From NCBI RefSeq assembly GCF_027213715.1, contig NZ_JAPWGM010000003.1, forward strand, positions 310,001 to 374,000: a stretch of DNA of 64,000 bases. Reading direction: 5' to 3'. Shown here one piece after another: positions 43,375 through 51,684 of this stretch. The translations under genes and the position numbers were made by a program. Under the pieces are notes generated by a model. The model did no database searches, was not told where the DNA came from, and saw nothing but the letters and a program-made list of their open reading frames with translations. Numbering within the stretch: the first letter of the stretch is position 1; the number at the start of each line of letters is the position of its first letter. The stretch is from Pedobacter punctiformis (GTDB lineage Bacteria > Bacteroidota > Bacteroidia > Sphingobacteriales > Sphingobacteriaceae).

Positions 43375-43638
43375 ATGACAGACTTACAATTATATTCAGA
43401 AATCTCTTCACTCCCTTCAAATTTGAAGCAGGAAGTTTCTGACTTTGTCGCCTTTTTAAAACAAAAATCTAAACAGAAAAACATACCGGCTAAATCAGAC
43501 AGTAAAGTAGAAGAACCTTTTGTCGCTTACAGATCCAAATTTTCTGATATTTTATTAAATGGCCCGATTTTTTCCGAGGAGCAGATTCAAAGTATTGAAG
43601 AAACAAGAAAATCTATAAATGAATGGAGAACCAAATAA
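43375..43638 (+). CDS. DUF2281-type antitoxin
   Basis: This 87-residue protein begins MTDLQLYSEISSLPSNL and has the DUF2281 block LPSNLKQEVSDFVAFLKQK. The C-terminal part probably wraps the toxin. The toxin gene overlaps its end by 16 bases, the usual antitoxin-first order with coupled translation. DUF2281 proteins act as antitoxins of VapC-type toxins in many bacteria. Confidence 0.82.
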   Translation: MTDLQLYSEISSLPSNLKQEVSDFVAFLKQKSKQKNIPAKSDSKVEEPFVAYRSKFSDILLNGPIFSEEQIQSIEETRKSINEWRTK

Positions 43639-44018
43639 TAATGGTTGACACTTCCATATTGATAGATTACTTTCGTAAAAAAGACAAATCGAAAACAAAG
43701 CTATTTATTCTATCTCAAAGATTTGAAAATTTATGCATTTCAAGCATAACTGAATTTGAAATTTATACAGGTGCAAAAAGCGATCAACTAAGTTTCTGGA
43801 AAATGATGTTGTCTAATTTCATCGTTTTTCCATTTGATAGCGATGCCGCTTTAATAGCTGTAGAAATTCAAAACAAATTAAAAAAATTAAGAAAAGCAAT
43901 TGATAAGGCCGACTTGTTTATTGCCTCAACTGCTGTTGCTCATAATTTAACTTTCGACACACTTAATCAAAAACATTTCAAAAATATTGAAGATTTGAAA
44001 TTGTTCAGTATGGGTTAG
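43623..44018 (+). CDS. vapC: VapC-type PIN-domain toxin
   Basis: This 131-residue PIN-domain protein has the catalytic acidic pattern: VDTSILIDYFRKK (Asp at about residue 9), SSITEFEI (Glu at about 46), KADLFIAS (Asp at about 98) and a late FDTLNQKHF block. PIN toxins are Mg2+-dependent RNases. The first ATG (43623) overlaps the antitoxin by 16 bases; a second ATG at 43641 (MVDTS) gives a start that does not overlap. Confidence 0.85.
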   Translation: MENQIIMVDTSILIDYFRKKDKSKTKLFILSQRFENLCISSITEFEIYTGAKSDQLSFWKMMLSNFIVFPFDSDAALIAVEIQNKLKKLRKAIDKADLFIASTAVAHNLTFDTLNQKHFKNIEDLKLFSMG

Positions 44019-44020
44019 TT

Positions 44021-45115
44021 ATGATATATCGAAAATCTCCTTTTATAAAGTTGTTAATATTACTTGGTTTTGCTTTTTTGATTTTCCTTTTTGGTTTATT
44101 TCCTGCGGCAATTCAAAAATATTATTCGACAGGGTTTTATCCGTACATATCTTCTTCCCTGCGCTTTATTTCTTCGATTTTTCCGTTCGCTATTGGCGAT
44201 CTGATTTATGTTGCACTAATCGCCTTTGCGATTTACAAAATTGTTAGATTTTATAAAAATAGAAAACAGCTTAAAAAGCAAGACAAAATAATTGTTCCAG
44301 TACAAATTCTGAATTCATTTTTAATCCTTTACATCCTTTTCAAAATCGTTTGGGGGCTAAATTATAGTCGCCCGGGTATTAGCCATGAATTAGGTATCGG
44401 AAATAAAAAATACGATGTTAAAGAACTGGTTTTGCTTGGCAATTATTTCGTGGAGAAAACAAATTCCTTGAAATTACAGACTGTTAAACAAGGTATTACA
44501 CCCAAATACACGATAAAAGAACTAGAAACCAAATCTGCTGCTGCTTATGCTGTAATGACCAACAGAAATCAGGTTTTCAGTTATCGAAATCCGTCCGTAA
44601 AAGCCGTTTTAAGTCCATGGTTAACTAGCAAAATGGGTATTGAAGGCTATTATGCACCATTATCAGGCGAGGCTAACATCAATACAAATGTGCCTGATTT
44701 TGTTAAACCATACGTTACCTGTCACGAAATTGCGCATCAGCTAGGCGTTGCTTACGAAGATGAAGCGAATCTTTTGGGTTATTTAACCGCAGTAAACAGT
44801 CCCGACGTAAATTTCCAATATTCCGCTAACTATGAAATGTTGCGTTATATCTTGTTCGAAATCAGAATGAAGTCACCAGAAGATTATAAAACACTGTACA
44901 ATAAGCTTTTGCCTCAGGTTTTGACTGATTTTAAAACAGAAAAAGAATTCTGGCGTAAATACAATGGAGAAATGTTTGGCTATATGGATGCCGCCTTTGA
45001 TCGGTTTTTAAAGCTTAACAATCAGAAAAAAGGTATTGATAGTTACCAGGATATTGTAATCTGGCTTTGGAATATGCATAAAAAGGAGTTAGCAGTCTTA
45101 AGTCCAAAGTCTTGA
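44021..45115 (+). CDS. DUF3810 membrane protein with HExxH motif
   Basis: This 364-residue protein has three N-terminal transmembrane helices (about 10-125) followed by a soluble domain that contains TCHEIAHQLGVAYEDEANLLG, cited by CHEIAHQLGVAYEDEAN, with a zinc-peptidase-like HExxH (HEIAH) and a downstream Glu. DUF3810 is widespread in Bacteroidota and its substrate is unknown. It starts three bases after the toxin gene. Confidence 0.85.
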   Translation: MIYRKSPFIKLLILLGFAFLIFLFGLFPAAIQKYYSTGFYPYISSSLRFISSIFPFAIGDLIYVALIAFAIYKIVRFYKNRKQLKKQDKIIVPVQILNSFLILYILFKIVWGLNYSRPGISHELGIGNKKYDVKELVLLGNYFVEKTNSLKLQTVKQGITPKYTIKELETKSAAAYAVMTNRNQVFSYRNPSVKAVLSPWLTSKMGIEGYYAPLSGEANINTNVPDFVKPYVTCHEIAHQLGVAYEDEANLLGYLTAVNSPDVNFQYSANYEMLRYILFEIRMKSPEDYKTLYNKLLPQVLTDFKTEKEFWRKYNGEMFGYMDAAFDRFLKLNNQKKGIDSYQDIVIWLWNMHKKELAVLSPKS

Positions 45116-45153
45116 GTCACATTCCATTTTCATCTTACCACTTACAGGCTTTC

Positions 45154-45753
45154 CTATCCATGTATAGCTTCTTTTATTCCGAAACTCTGGATTAATTCCC
45201 CTTCAAATTCCAGCCATTCAGCCCAGCGTTTATCCACATCAACATCGGTGCTGTACTTACGGGCAAAGTTTAAAAACGTAGTATAATGTCCTGCTTCAGA
45301 AACCATTAATTCGTGATAAAATTTAGCCAGTTCCTGATCTTTAATATTCAAAGATAACACCCGGAAACGTTCGCAACTTCTGGCCTCAATCATTGCAGCA
45401 AATAAAAGTCTGTCTATAAAAGCCATATTCCGGCTTCCATCCTTCTTGCTAAACTTAACCAAACGGCCAACATAATCATCCTTACGCTCCCTGCTTAAAG
45501 TATAACCCCGCTTCTTTATAATTTCAATAACCATCTGAAAATGTTGCATTTCCTCAATAGCAATCGCTGTTAATTCATCAACTAAATCCTGATGTTCAGA
45601 ATTTTGTGTAATTAAAGTAATGGCATTTGTTGCCGCCTTTTGTTCGCACCAGGCATGATCAGATAAAATTTCTTCTAAATTAGATTCAGCAATATTTGCC
45701 CAACGCGGGTCTGTTAATAATTTTAATCCTAGCATGGTTGTTTCAAAATTCAA
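45154..45753 (-). CDS. miaE: MiaE-like tRNA hydroxylase (diiron)
   Basis: This 199-residue ferritin-like protein has diiron ligands in IAIEEMQHFQMV (EExxH) and SEAGHYTTF, plus EARSCERFRVL. These resemble tRNA-(ms2io6A)-hydroxylase (MiaE), which hydroxylates the isopentenyl group of the modified A37 in tRNA. It is cytosolic. It is divergent from the glycosyltransferase gene. Whether the organism makes ms2i6A is not seen here. Confidence 0.88.
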   Translation of the reverse strand: MNFETTMLGLKLLTDPRWANIAESNLEEILSDHAWCEQKAATNAITLITQNSEHQDLVDELTAIAIEEMQHFQMVIEIIKKRGYTLSRERKDDYVGRLVKFSKKDGSRNMAFIDRLLFAAMIEARSCERFRVLSLNIKDQELAKFYHELMVSEAGHYTTFLNFARKYSTDVDVDKRWAEWLEFEGELIQSFGIKEAIHG

Positions 45754-45830
45754 AGCCCAAAATTAGAAATAATCAGCACGGTTTTAAAATTGTGTGGCAA
45801 AAACAACTTATTTTGCAGAAATTTTGCAAC

Positions 45831-47072
45831 ATGACCCTTAAAAGAATATTGATTATTGGATTAGTATGGCCCGAACCCACATCGTCGGCAGCAGGCACCA
45901 GAATGATCCAGCTAATCAATTTATTTTTATCAAAAGGATTCGAAGTTGTATTTGCTTCTGCAGCTTCAAAAAGTGATTTTAGTTTCGATTTAAAAGGTAT
46001 TGGCGTTACAGAAAGAGACATTAAACTGAATGATGAAAGTTTTAATGATTTTTTAAGGGAAATAAATCCGGATGTTGTCATGTTTGATCGTTTCATGGTT
46101 GAAGAACAATATGGATGGAGAGTGCAGCAAGAATGCCCTGATGCTTTTAAATTGCTGGATACAGAAGATTTACATGCTTTGCGGCACGCCAGGCAACAGG
46201 CTGCAAAAAAAGGGTTAAAAACAGAATCAATAAATTTATTTACGGATATGGCCAAACGAGAAATTGCGTCCATATTACGCTGCGATTTATCTTTAATCAT
46301 CTCTAAAATTGAAATGGGTATCTTATCGGATCAATTTAAAGTTGATTCCTCTTTAATTTATTATCTCCCGTTTTTAGAAGAAGAAATTACTGCACAAACC
46401 ATTCAAAACTGGAAAACCTTTGAAGAACGGAAAGATTTTATATTTATTGGCAACTTTTTACATGAACCCAACTGGCATACCGTTCAGTTTTTAAAAGCAA
46501 AAATCTGGCCTCAGCTAAGAAAAAAACTTCCAGGGGTAAGCCTGAACATTTATGGTGCTTATGCTTCACAAAAAGTTCTTCAGTTAAACAATAGTGAAGA
46601 GAAATTTTACGTACACGGACGGGCAAAAGATGCCAGAGATACCATTGCTAAACATAGAATATTACTGGCACCGATTCAGTTTGGTGCAGGTGTAAAAGGT
46701 AAATTTGTAGATGCCATGCAAGTTGGCACACCTTCAGCAACCACTTCTATTGGTGCTGAGGCAATGAAAGAGGGTTTAAACTGGAATGGAATTATTGAAG
46801 ATGATTCGGAACTTTTTATCCAACAGGCTGCAGCATTATATCAAAATAAAAACCTTTGGTTAAATGCACAAAAAAATGGCGTTAAATTACTTAATCAACA
46901 TTATGGAAAAGCCAAATTTGAGGATATGTTTATTGAAAAACTTCAGGATTTAATGCACAATCTTAACAAACACCGCGAACACAATTTTATCGGTCAGATT
47001 TTACAGTATCATACTACACAAAGTACCCGATACATGTCGTTATGGATAGAAGAAAAGAATAAAAACAAGTAA
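45831..47072 (+). CDS. Glycosyltransferase (family 1/4-like, GT-B fold)
   Basis: This 413-residue protein starts MTLKRILIIGLVWPEPTSSA, with a GT-B N-terminal domain. The C-terminal part has KDFIFIGNFLHEPNWHTVQF, FYVHGRAKDARDTIAKHRILLAPIQFGAG, cited by HGRAKDARDTIAKHRILLAP, and GVKGKFVDAMQVGTPS, which match the nucleotide-sugar site of GT4-like enzymes. The ATG at 45831 is preferred because the longer frame overlaps miaE. Acceptor sugar unknown. Confidence 0.82.
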   Translation: MTLKRILIIGLVWPEPTSSAAGTRMIQLINLFLSKGFEVVFASAASKSDFSFDLKGIGVTERDIKLNDESFNDFLREINPDVVMFDRFMVEEQYGWRVQQECPDAFKLLDTEDLHALRHARQQAAKKGLKTESINLFTDMAKREIASILRCDLSLIISKIEMGILSDQFKVDSSLIYYLPFLEEEITAQTIQNWKTFEERKDFIFIGNFLHEPNWHTVQFLKAKIWPQLRKKLPGVSLNIYGAYASQKVLQLNNSEEKFYVHGRAKDARDTIAKHRILLAPIQFGAGVKGKFVDAMQVGTPSATTSIGAEAMKEGLNWNGIIEDDSELFIQQAAALYQNKNLWLNAQKNGVKLLNQHYGKAKFEDMFIEKLQDLMHNLNKHREHNFIGQILQYHTTQSTRYMSLWIEEKNKNK

Positions 47073-47130
47073 ATCTTCAATCCTGACAACATTACAACAT
47101 TCTACCCCTTAAAACCTTATAACAATGTTG

Positions 47131-47138
47131 TAAATTTG
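47131..47138 (+). promoter_or_regulatory. Putative -7 promoter box of the HscA-like gene
   Basis: TAAATTTG ends six bases before the ATG at 47145. It matches TAnnTTTG and overlaps the TTG at 47136, so a start at that TTG is unlikely. Confidence 0.45.
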
Positions 47139-47144
47139 TTGCCT

Positions 47145-49001
47145 ATGGCAAAAATATCAATCAACCTGGCCACAGGTTCATTTCAAAAAGAAGAAATTAT
47201 AGTCGGTATAGATTTAGGCACAACCAATAGTTTAGTTGCTTTTATCAATCCGGATAAAAACCCGCAAGTAATAAACGATACCGGAAAAGGGGTTTTAGTA
47301 CCTTCGGTAGTATATTTTAATAGCCAAAGTGAAGCCATTGTAGGTAATGAAGCCAAAGAATTTTTAACTACAGATCCTTCCAATACAATTTTCTCTGTAA
47401 AACGTTTATTAGGCCGTTCATATAAAGACGTTGCTGAGCATGCAGCTATTTTTTCTTATAAAATAATTGATGACGACACCGATGCTTTAGTTAAAATCCA
47501 GGCTGGAAACCGTTTTTATACCCCTATTGAACTCTCTGCAGAAATATTAAAGGAATTAAAAGCAAGAGCAGAACACGCCCTGAAAACGCCAGTTAACAGA
47601 GCAGTCATTACTGTACCAGCTTACTTTAATGACAGCCAGCGCCAGGCCACACGCGACGCCGGCAAACTGGCTGGTTTAGATGTAATGCGCATCGTTAATG
47701 AACCAACTGCTGCAAGCTTAGCTTATGGAATTGGTTTAGACCCCACACAACAAAAAACCATTGCCGTTTACGATTTAGGTGGTGGCACTTTTGATGTGTC
47801 TATTCTTCAAATCCAGAATGGAATATTTGAAGTTTTAGCCACTAATGGCAATACTTATTTAGGTGGCGATGATTTCGACAGAGCTATTTTAAATTACTGG
47901 TTTGAGAAAAATAATCTGAATGCTTCAGAAATTGCGCAAAACAATATTTTAATGCAAACCCTGCGTTTGCAGGCAGAGGCTGCTAAAAAAGCATTATCCA
48001 GTCAAAATTTATACAATGAGCAAGTTGGCGATATTTGGTGCACTTTGGATAAACAAACTTTTGAGCAATTGATCTCTGCCAAGGTTGAAGAAACCATTGT
48101 GGCTTGTAAAAATGCTTTAACGGATGCTGGCTTAAGTACAGCAGATATTGACGAAGTTATTTTAGTTGGGGGCTCTACCCGTACGCCATTTGTTAAGCAG
48201 CAGGTAGAAAATTTCTTTGGCAAAAAGCCACAGGATAACATTAATCCAGATGAAGTTGTTGCGCTCGGTGCTGCCATACAGGCGGATGTACTGGCGGGAA
48301 ACCGTTCTGATATTTTATTGCTTGATGTTACCCCGCTTTCTTTAGGAATTGAAACGATGGGCGGTTTAATGGATACTATTATTGCCAGAAACAGCAAGGT
48401 GCCAACTAAGGCGGGCAGACAATACACCACATCAATTGATGGGCAGGTAAACATGAAAATCTCTGTATTTCAGGGAGAACGTGATTTGGTTAAAGAAAAC
48501 CGTAAACTAGCAGAGTTTGACTTAAAAGGAATTCCGGCAATGCCTGCTGGTTTACCTAAGGTAGATATTAACTTTTTGCTTAATGCAGATGGCATTCTAA
48601 CGGTACAGGCAATTGAACTTCGTTCGGGTGTAAAACAGGAAATCGAAATTACCCCAAGTTATGGTTTGAGTGATGATACAGTAGAAAAAATGTTGATCGA
48701 CAGCATTACTTATGCTAAAAGTGATGTAGAACAACGTATGTTAATAGAAGCCCGCAGCGAAGGCGAGCAATTGCTTTACACTGCAGAGCGTTTTATTGAA
48801 AAACATGCTGAACACTTAACAAAAGAAGAAATTACGGAAACAAAAAATTACATAGAAGCGCTTAAGCAAGCTTTAGCAACTGCTGAAAAAGACAACATCT
48901 TGAAAAAAGCCGACGAATTAAATGAATTTACCCGCCCCTTTGCCGAGCGTGTAATGGATGCCGCCATTTCTACCGCTATGAAAGGTAAAAAGATAGAATA
49001 A
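47145..49001 (+). CDS. hscA: HscA-like Hsp70 chaperone
   Basis: This 618-residue Hsp70 begins MAKISINLATGSFQKEEIIV and has VGIDLGTTNSLVAF, VPAYFNDSQRQATRDAGKLAG, cited by YFNDSQRQATRDAGKLAG, VYDLGGGTFDVS and the substrate-domain TPLSLGIETMGG. Hsp70s with an N-terminal extension before IDLGTTN resemble HscA, which helps transfer Fe-S clusters from IscU. The usual partner HscB is not adjacent. A DnaK paralogue is the alternative reading; the extension and length favour HscA. Confidence 0.82.
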   Translation: MAKISINLATGSFQKEEIIVGIDLGTTNSLVAFINPDKNPQVINDTGKGVLVPSVVYFNSQSEAIVGNEAKEFLTTDPSNTIFSVKRLLGRSYKDVAEHAAIFSYKIIDDDTDALVKIQAGNRFYTPIELSAEILKELKARAEHALKTPVNRAVITVPAYFNDSQRQATRDAGKLAGLDVMRIVNEPTAASLAYGIGLDPTQQKTIAVYDLGGGTFDVSILQIQNGIFEVLATNGNTYLGGDDFDRAILNYWFEKNNLNASEIAQNNILMQTLRLQAEAAKKALSSQNLYNEQVGDIWCTLDKQTFEQLISAKVEETIVACKNALTDAGLSTADIDEVILVGGSTRTPFVKQQVENFFGKKPQDNINPDEVVALGAAIQADVLAGNRSDILLLDVTPLSLGIETMGGLMDTIIARNSKVPTKAGRQYTTSIDGQVNMKISVFQGERDLVKENRKLAEFDLKGIPAMPAGLPKVDINFLLNADGILTVQAIELRSGVKQEIEITPSYGLSDDTVEKMLIDSITYAKSDVEQRMLIEARSEGEQLLYTAERFIEKHAEHLTKEEITETKNYIEALKQALATAEKDNILKKADELNEFTRPFAERVMDAAISTAMKGKKIE

Positions 49002-49146
49002 TATTAACATATACTTAGAAATAGGTTAGACCCGATATGGGTTACTTAAATAATTTGAGGTGATCGTCATTATACACAACATCAGCAAGTTTCGGATTTT
49101 ATAGCTACCCTACTCTTCTGATATTTGTGGTATAAAATTTAAGAAG

Positions 49147-49995
49147 ATGAACGAGCAGGAACAAATTAACTATAATCGCATCGCAACTGCCATCGATTAT
49201 ATCAAAACAAACTTTAAAATGCAACCAAATTTGGATAAAGTTGCAGAGAAAGTACATTTAAGTCCATTCCACTTTCAACGTTTGTTTAGCGATTGGGCAG
49301 GTACAAGTCCTAAAAAATTTCTTCAATACATCAGTGTAGAACACGCCAAGAAAATTTTAACCGATACGCAAAGCACTTTATTTGATACAGCTTATGAAAC
49401 CGGACTATCGGGTACAAGCAGATTGCATGATCTCTTTGTGAACATTGAAGGTATGACTCCGGCAGAATATAAAAACGGAGGCAAAAACCTGAATATCAAC
49501 TATAGTTATGCTGAAAGTCCTTTTGGAAACATCATTGTAGCTTCTACCAGCAAAGGTGTGTGCTATATGGGCTTTAATGAGTCAGAAGAACAAGGTTTGG
49601 AAGATTTAAAATCAAAATTTCCAAATGCTTCGTTGAACAGGAAACTTGATTTGTTGCAACAAAATGCATTATTTATCTTTCAAAATGACTGGAGCAAACT
49701 GCCCGAAATAAAGTTGCACCTAAAAGGAACTGATTTTCAGCTTAAAGTTTGGGAAACCCTATTAAAAATTCCAATGGGCCAGCTTTCTACTTATGGTTCA
49801 ATCGCTAAAAAATTAGAAAACCCAAATGCATCGAGGGCCGTAGGTAGCGCTATTGGCAGCAATCCTGTTGCTTTTTTAATTCCCTGCCACAGGGTGATCC
49901 AGTCTTCGGGTAATTTTGGAGGTTATATGTGGGGCAATACCCGAAAAACGGCCATAATTGGTTGGGAAAATGCACAAACCCAGACTGTAATTTAA
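49147..49995 (+). CDS. Ada-like AraC-Ogt fusion (methyltransferase and regulator)
   Basis: This 282-residue protein combines an AraC-type DNA-binding domain (about 8-108), with LDKVAEKVHLSPFHFQRLF and FDTAYETGLSGTSRL, and a C-terminal Ogt methyltransferase domain (about 115-282) with KIPMGQLSTYGSIA and PCHRVIQSSGNFGGY, acceptor Cys247. E. coli Ada has the same two modules plus an N-terminal zinc domain, which here is a separate gene at 50720. It is the first gene of the alkylation cluster. Confidence 0.93.
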   Translation: MNEQEQINYNRIATAIDYIKTNFKMQPNLDKVAEKVHLSPFHFQRLFSDWAGTSPKKFLQYISVEHAKKILTDTQSTLFDTAYETGLSGTSRLHDLFVNIEGMTPAEYKNGGKNLNINYSYAESPFGNIIVASTSKGVCYMGFNESEEQGLEDLKSKFPNASLNRKLDLLQQNALFIFQNDWSKLPEIKLHLKGTDFQLKVWETLLKIPMGQLSTYGSIAKKLENPNASRAVGSAIGSNPVAFLIPCHRVIQSSGNFGGYMWGNTRKTAIIGWENAQTQTVI

Positions 49996-50002
49996 AAAAG
50001 CC

Positions 50003-50716
50003 ATGCAAAGTATAGAATCAGGAATAAAAGCTGCTCATTGGGACCAGCTTACGGAGCAGATGCATCAAAATGGTTTCGCCATTATCCCTAATTTATTAAG
50101 TGATGAACAATGCGAAACCTTGAAAGACAATTACAATAATCCGGATGCTTACCGAAAAACAGTGATCATGGAACGTTACCGGTTTGGGCTAGGCGAATAC
50201 AAATATTTTAATTATCCCATGCCCAATCTTATCCAAAGCATTAGAACGGCCATTTACCCGCACCTTGCTCCAATTGCAAATGCGTGGATGCGGGTTTTAA
50301 ACATAGATACAAAATTTCCGGATGCGCATGCAGAATTGCTTTCACTTTGCCATACAAATAATCAGCTAAAACCAACTGTACTGATTTTAAAATATGGACA
50401 AGGCGGTTTTAACACCTTGCATCAGGATTTATATGGAGATGTTTATTTCCCCATCCAAACTGTTTTGTTCTTAAACGAACCGGATAAAGATTATACCGGT
50501 GGCGAATTTGTACTCACCCAGCAAACACCGAGAGCACAATCAAAAGCTATTGTTTTAAAACCTAAAAAGGGCGACATGCTTATTTTTACCACCAATTTCA
50601 GACCGGTAAAAGGCAGTAAAGGTTATTATCGGGTAAATATGAAACATGGAGTAAGCGAAATACACAGCGGCGAAAGAACTACTTTAGGTATTATTTTTCA
50701 CGATGCCTTAACTTAA
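50003..50716 (+). CDS. 2OG-Fe(II) oxygenase
   Basis: This 237-residue protein has a double-stranded beta-helix oxygenase core with the iron triad HQDLYGD (HxD) and the distal His in MKHGVSEIHSGERTTLG, plus the 2-oxoglutarate-binding Arg in the same segment. Its placement between the Ada-like and AlkB genes suggests a role in alkylation repair or in demethylating a substrate other than duplex DNA. Substrate unknown. It follows the first gene by seven bases. Confidence 0.85.
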   Translation: MQSIESGIKAAHWDQLTEQMHQNGFAIIPNLLSDEQCETLKDNYNNPDAYRKTVIMERYRFGLGEYKYFNYPMPNLIQSIRTAIYPHLAPIANAWMRVLNIDTKFPDAHAELLSLCHTNNQLKPTVLILKYGQGGFNTLHQDLYGDVYFPIQTVLFLNEPDKDYTGGEFVLTQQTPRAQSKAIVLKPKKGDMLIFTTNFRPVKGSKGYYRVNMKHGVSEIHSGERTTLGIIFHDALT

Positions 50717-50719
50717 CCC

Positions 50720-50968
50720 ATGATTTTGCATAGCAACATCTCCAGTCTGAAACTAAAAAAAGCCAAAAAACAAAAAGAAATTTGCTACGGAGGGAATTTA
50801 AAATTAAAGATTTATGGAACTTTACATTGCAAATCGGGTAAACGGATGAAAATGGCAAACAGAATTTTCTTTTCGTCAGAAACGGAAGCCATACAAAACG
50901 GGTATCGCCCCTGCGGGCATTGTATGCATGCTAAATATCAAAATTGGAAAAATGGATTTATTCAGTAA
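50720..50968 (+). CDS. Stand-alone Ada metal-binding domain protein
   Basis: This 82-residue protein matches the Ada zinc domain (PF02805 type): GTLHCKSGKRMKMANRIFF and NGYRPCGHC. It has Cys37 (the methyl-acceptor position), Cys65 and Cys68, but Lys41 replaces the second zinc cysteine of E. coli Ada (C-x3-C). In Ada this domain takes methyl groups from phosphotriesters and activates the regulator. Here it is encoded separately, three bases after the oxygenase gene. Confidence 0.82.
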   Translation: MILHSNISSLKLKKAKKQKEICYGGNLKLKIYGTLHCKSGKRMKMANRIFFSSETEAIQNGYRPCGHCMHAKYQNWKNGFIQ

Positions 50969-51560
50969 CGAAAAAACAGAAGATATTAACCTATTGCCAC
51001 AGGACGGCATTGTAAATTACTACGGTAAACTATTTTCAAGAGACGAAGCCAATTATTATTTAGAGGTATTGTTCAATACAATCGAATGGAAAAATGATGA
51101 AGCTATTATTTTGGGCAAGCACATTTTAACCAAACGAAAAGTGGCCTGGTATGGAAATAAACCTTTTAAATACACCTATTCTAACACAACAAAACTTGCC
51201 CTGCCCTGGACAGAAGAATTACTGGTATTAAAAACAAGGATGGAGCAGCACACAGGAGAAACATTCAATTCCTGTTTGCTTAATTTATACCACAGTGGTG
51301 ATGAAGGTATGGCCTGGCATAGCGATGGAGAAAAAGATTTAAAGAAAAACGGTGCCATTGGTTCGGTAAGTTTTGGTGCAGAACGTAAATTTTCTTTCAA
51401 ACACAAACAAAATAAAACAACCGTTTCCTTAATCTTAGAGCATGGGAGTTTGCTGGTGATGAAGGGCTCCACGCAAACCCATTGGCTGCACCGCTTGCCA
51501 CCAACTAAAACAATTAACAAACCGAGAATTAACCTAACTTTCAGAACGATTATTGAATAA
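50952..51560 (+). CDS. alkB: AlkB-family alkylation repair dioxygenase
   Basis: This 202-residue protein has the AlkB iron site AWHSDGEKDL (HxD), a distal His in THWLHRLPP, and the arginine pair in NKPRINLTFRTI that binds 2-oxoglutarate. AlkB oxidatively removes 1-methyladenine and 3-methylcytosine lesions. The ATG at 50952 (MDLFSNEKTE) overlaps the Ada-domain gene by 17 bases; a longer start at 50928 is possible. It is the last gene of the cluster. Confidence 0.9.
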   Translation: MDLFSNEKTEDINLLPQDGIVNYYGKLFSRDEANYYLEVLFNTIEWKNDEAIILGKHILTKRKVAWYGNKPFKYTYSNTTKLALPWTEELLVLKTRMEQHTGETFNSCLLNLYHSGDEGMAWHSDGEKDLKKNGAIGSVSFGAERKFSFKHKQNKTTVSLILEHGSLLVMKGSTQTHWLHRLPPTKTINKPRINLTFRTIIE

Positions 51561-51684
51561 CGATTTGCCAGTAGATTATTTTTCTAATCAGATATTTATT
51601 TAACATTTTTTAATTTTTCACCATAGAGATTAAGAGTATATTCGTTCAGATAAGTTTACGCTGGTACTTCTATAAAATTAAATT

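Noticed and set aside
45696..45830. N-terminal extension of the glycosyltransferase
   Set aside because: It would overlap the miaE gene and contains no GT-B fold features; the ATG at 45831 gives the natural start.
49020..49060. Small ACCCGATATGGGT hairpin as a terminator for hscA
   Set aside because: The stem is only four base pairs and no T-run follows, so it is too weak to call.
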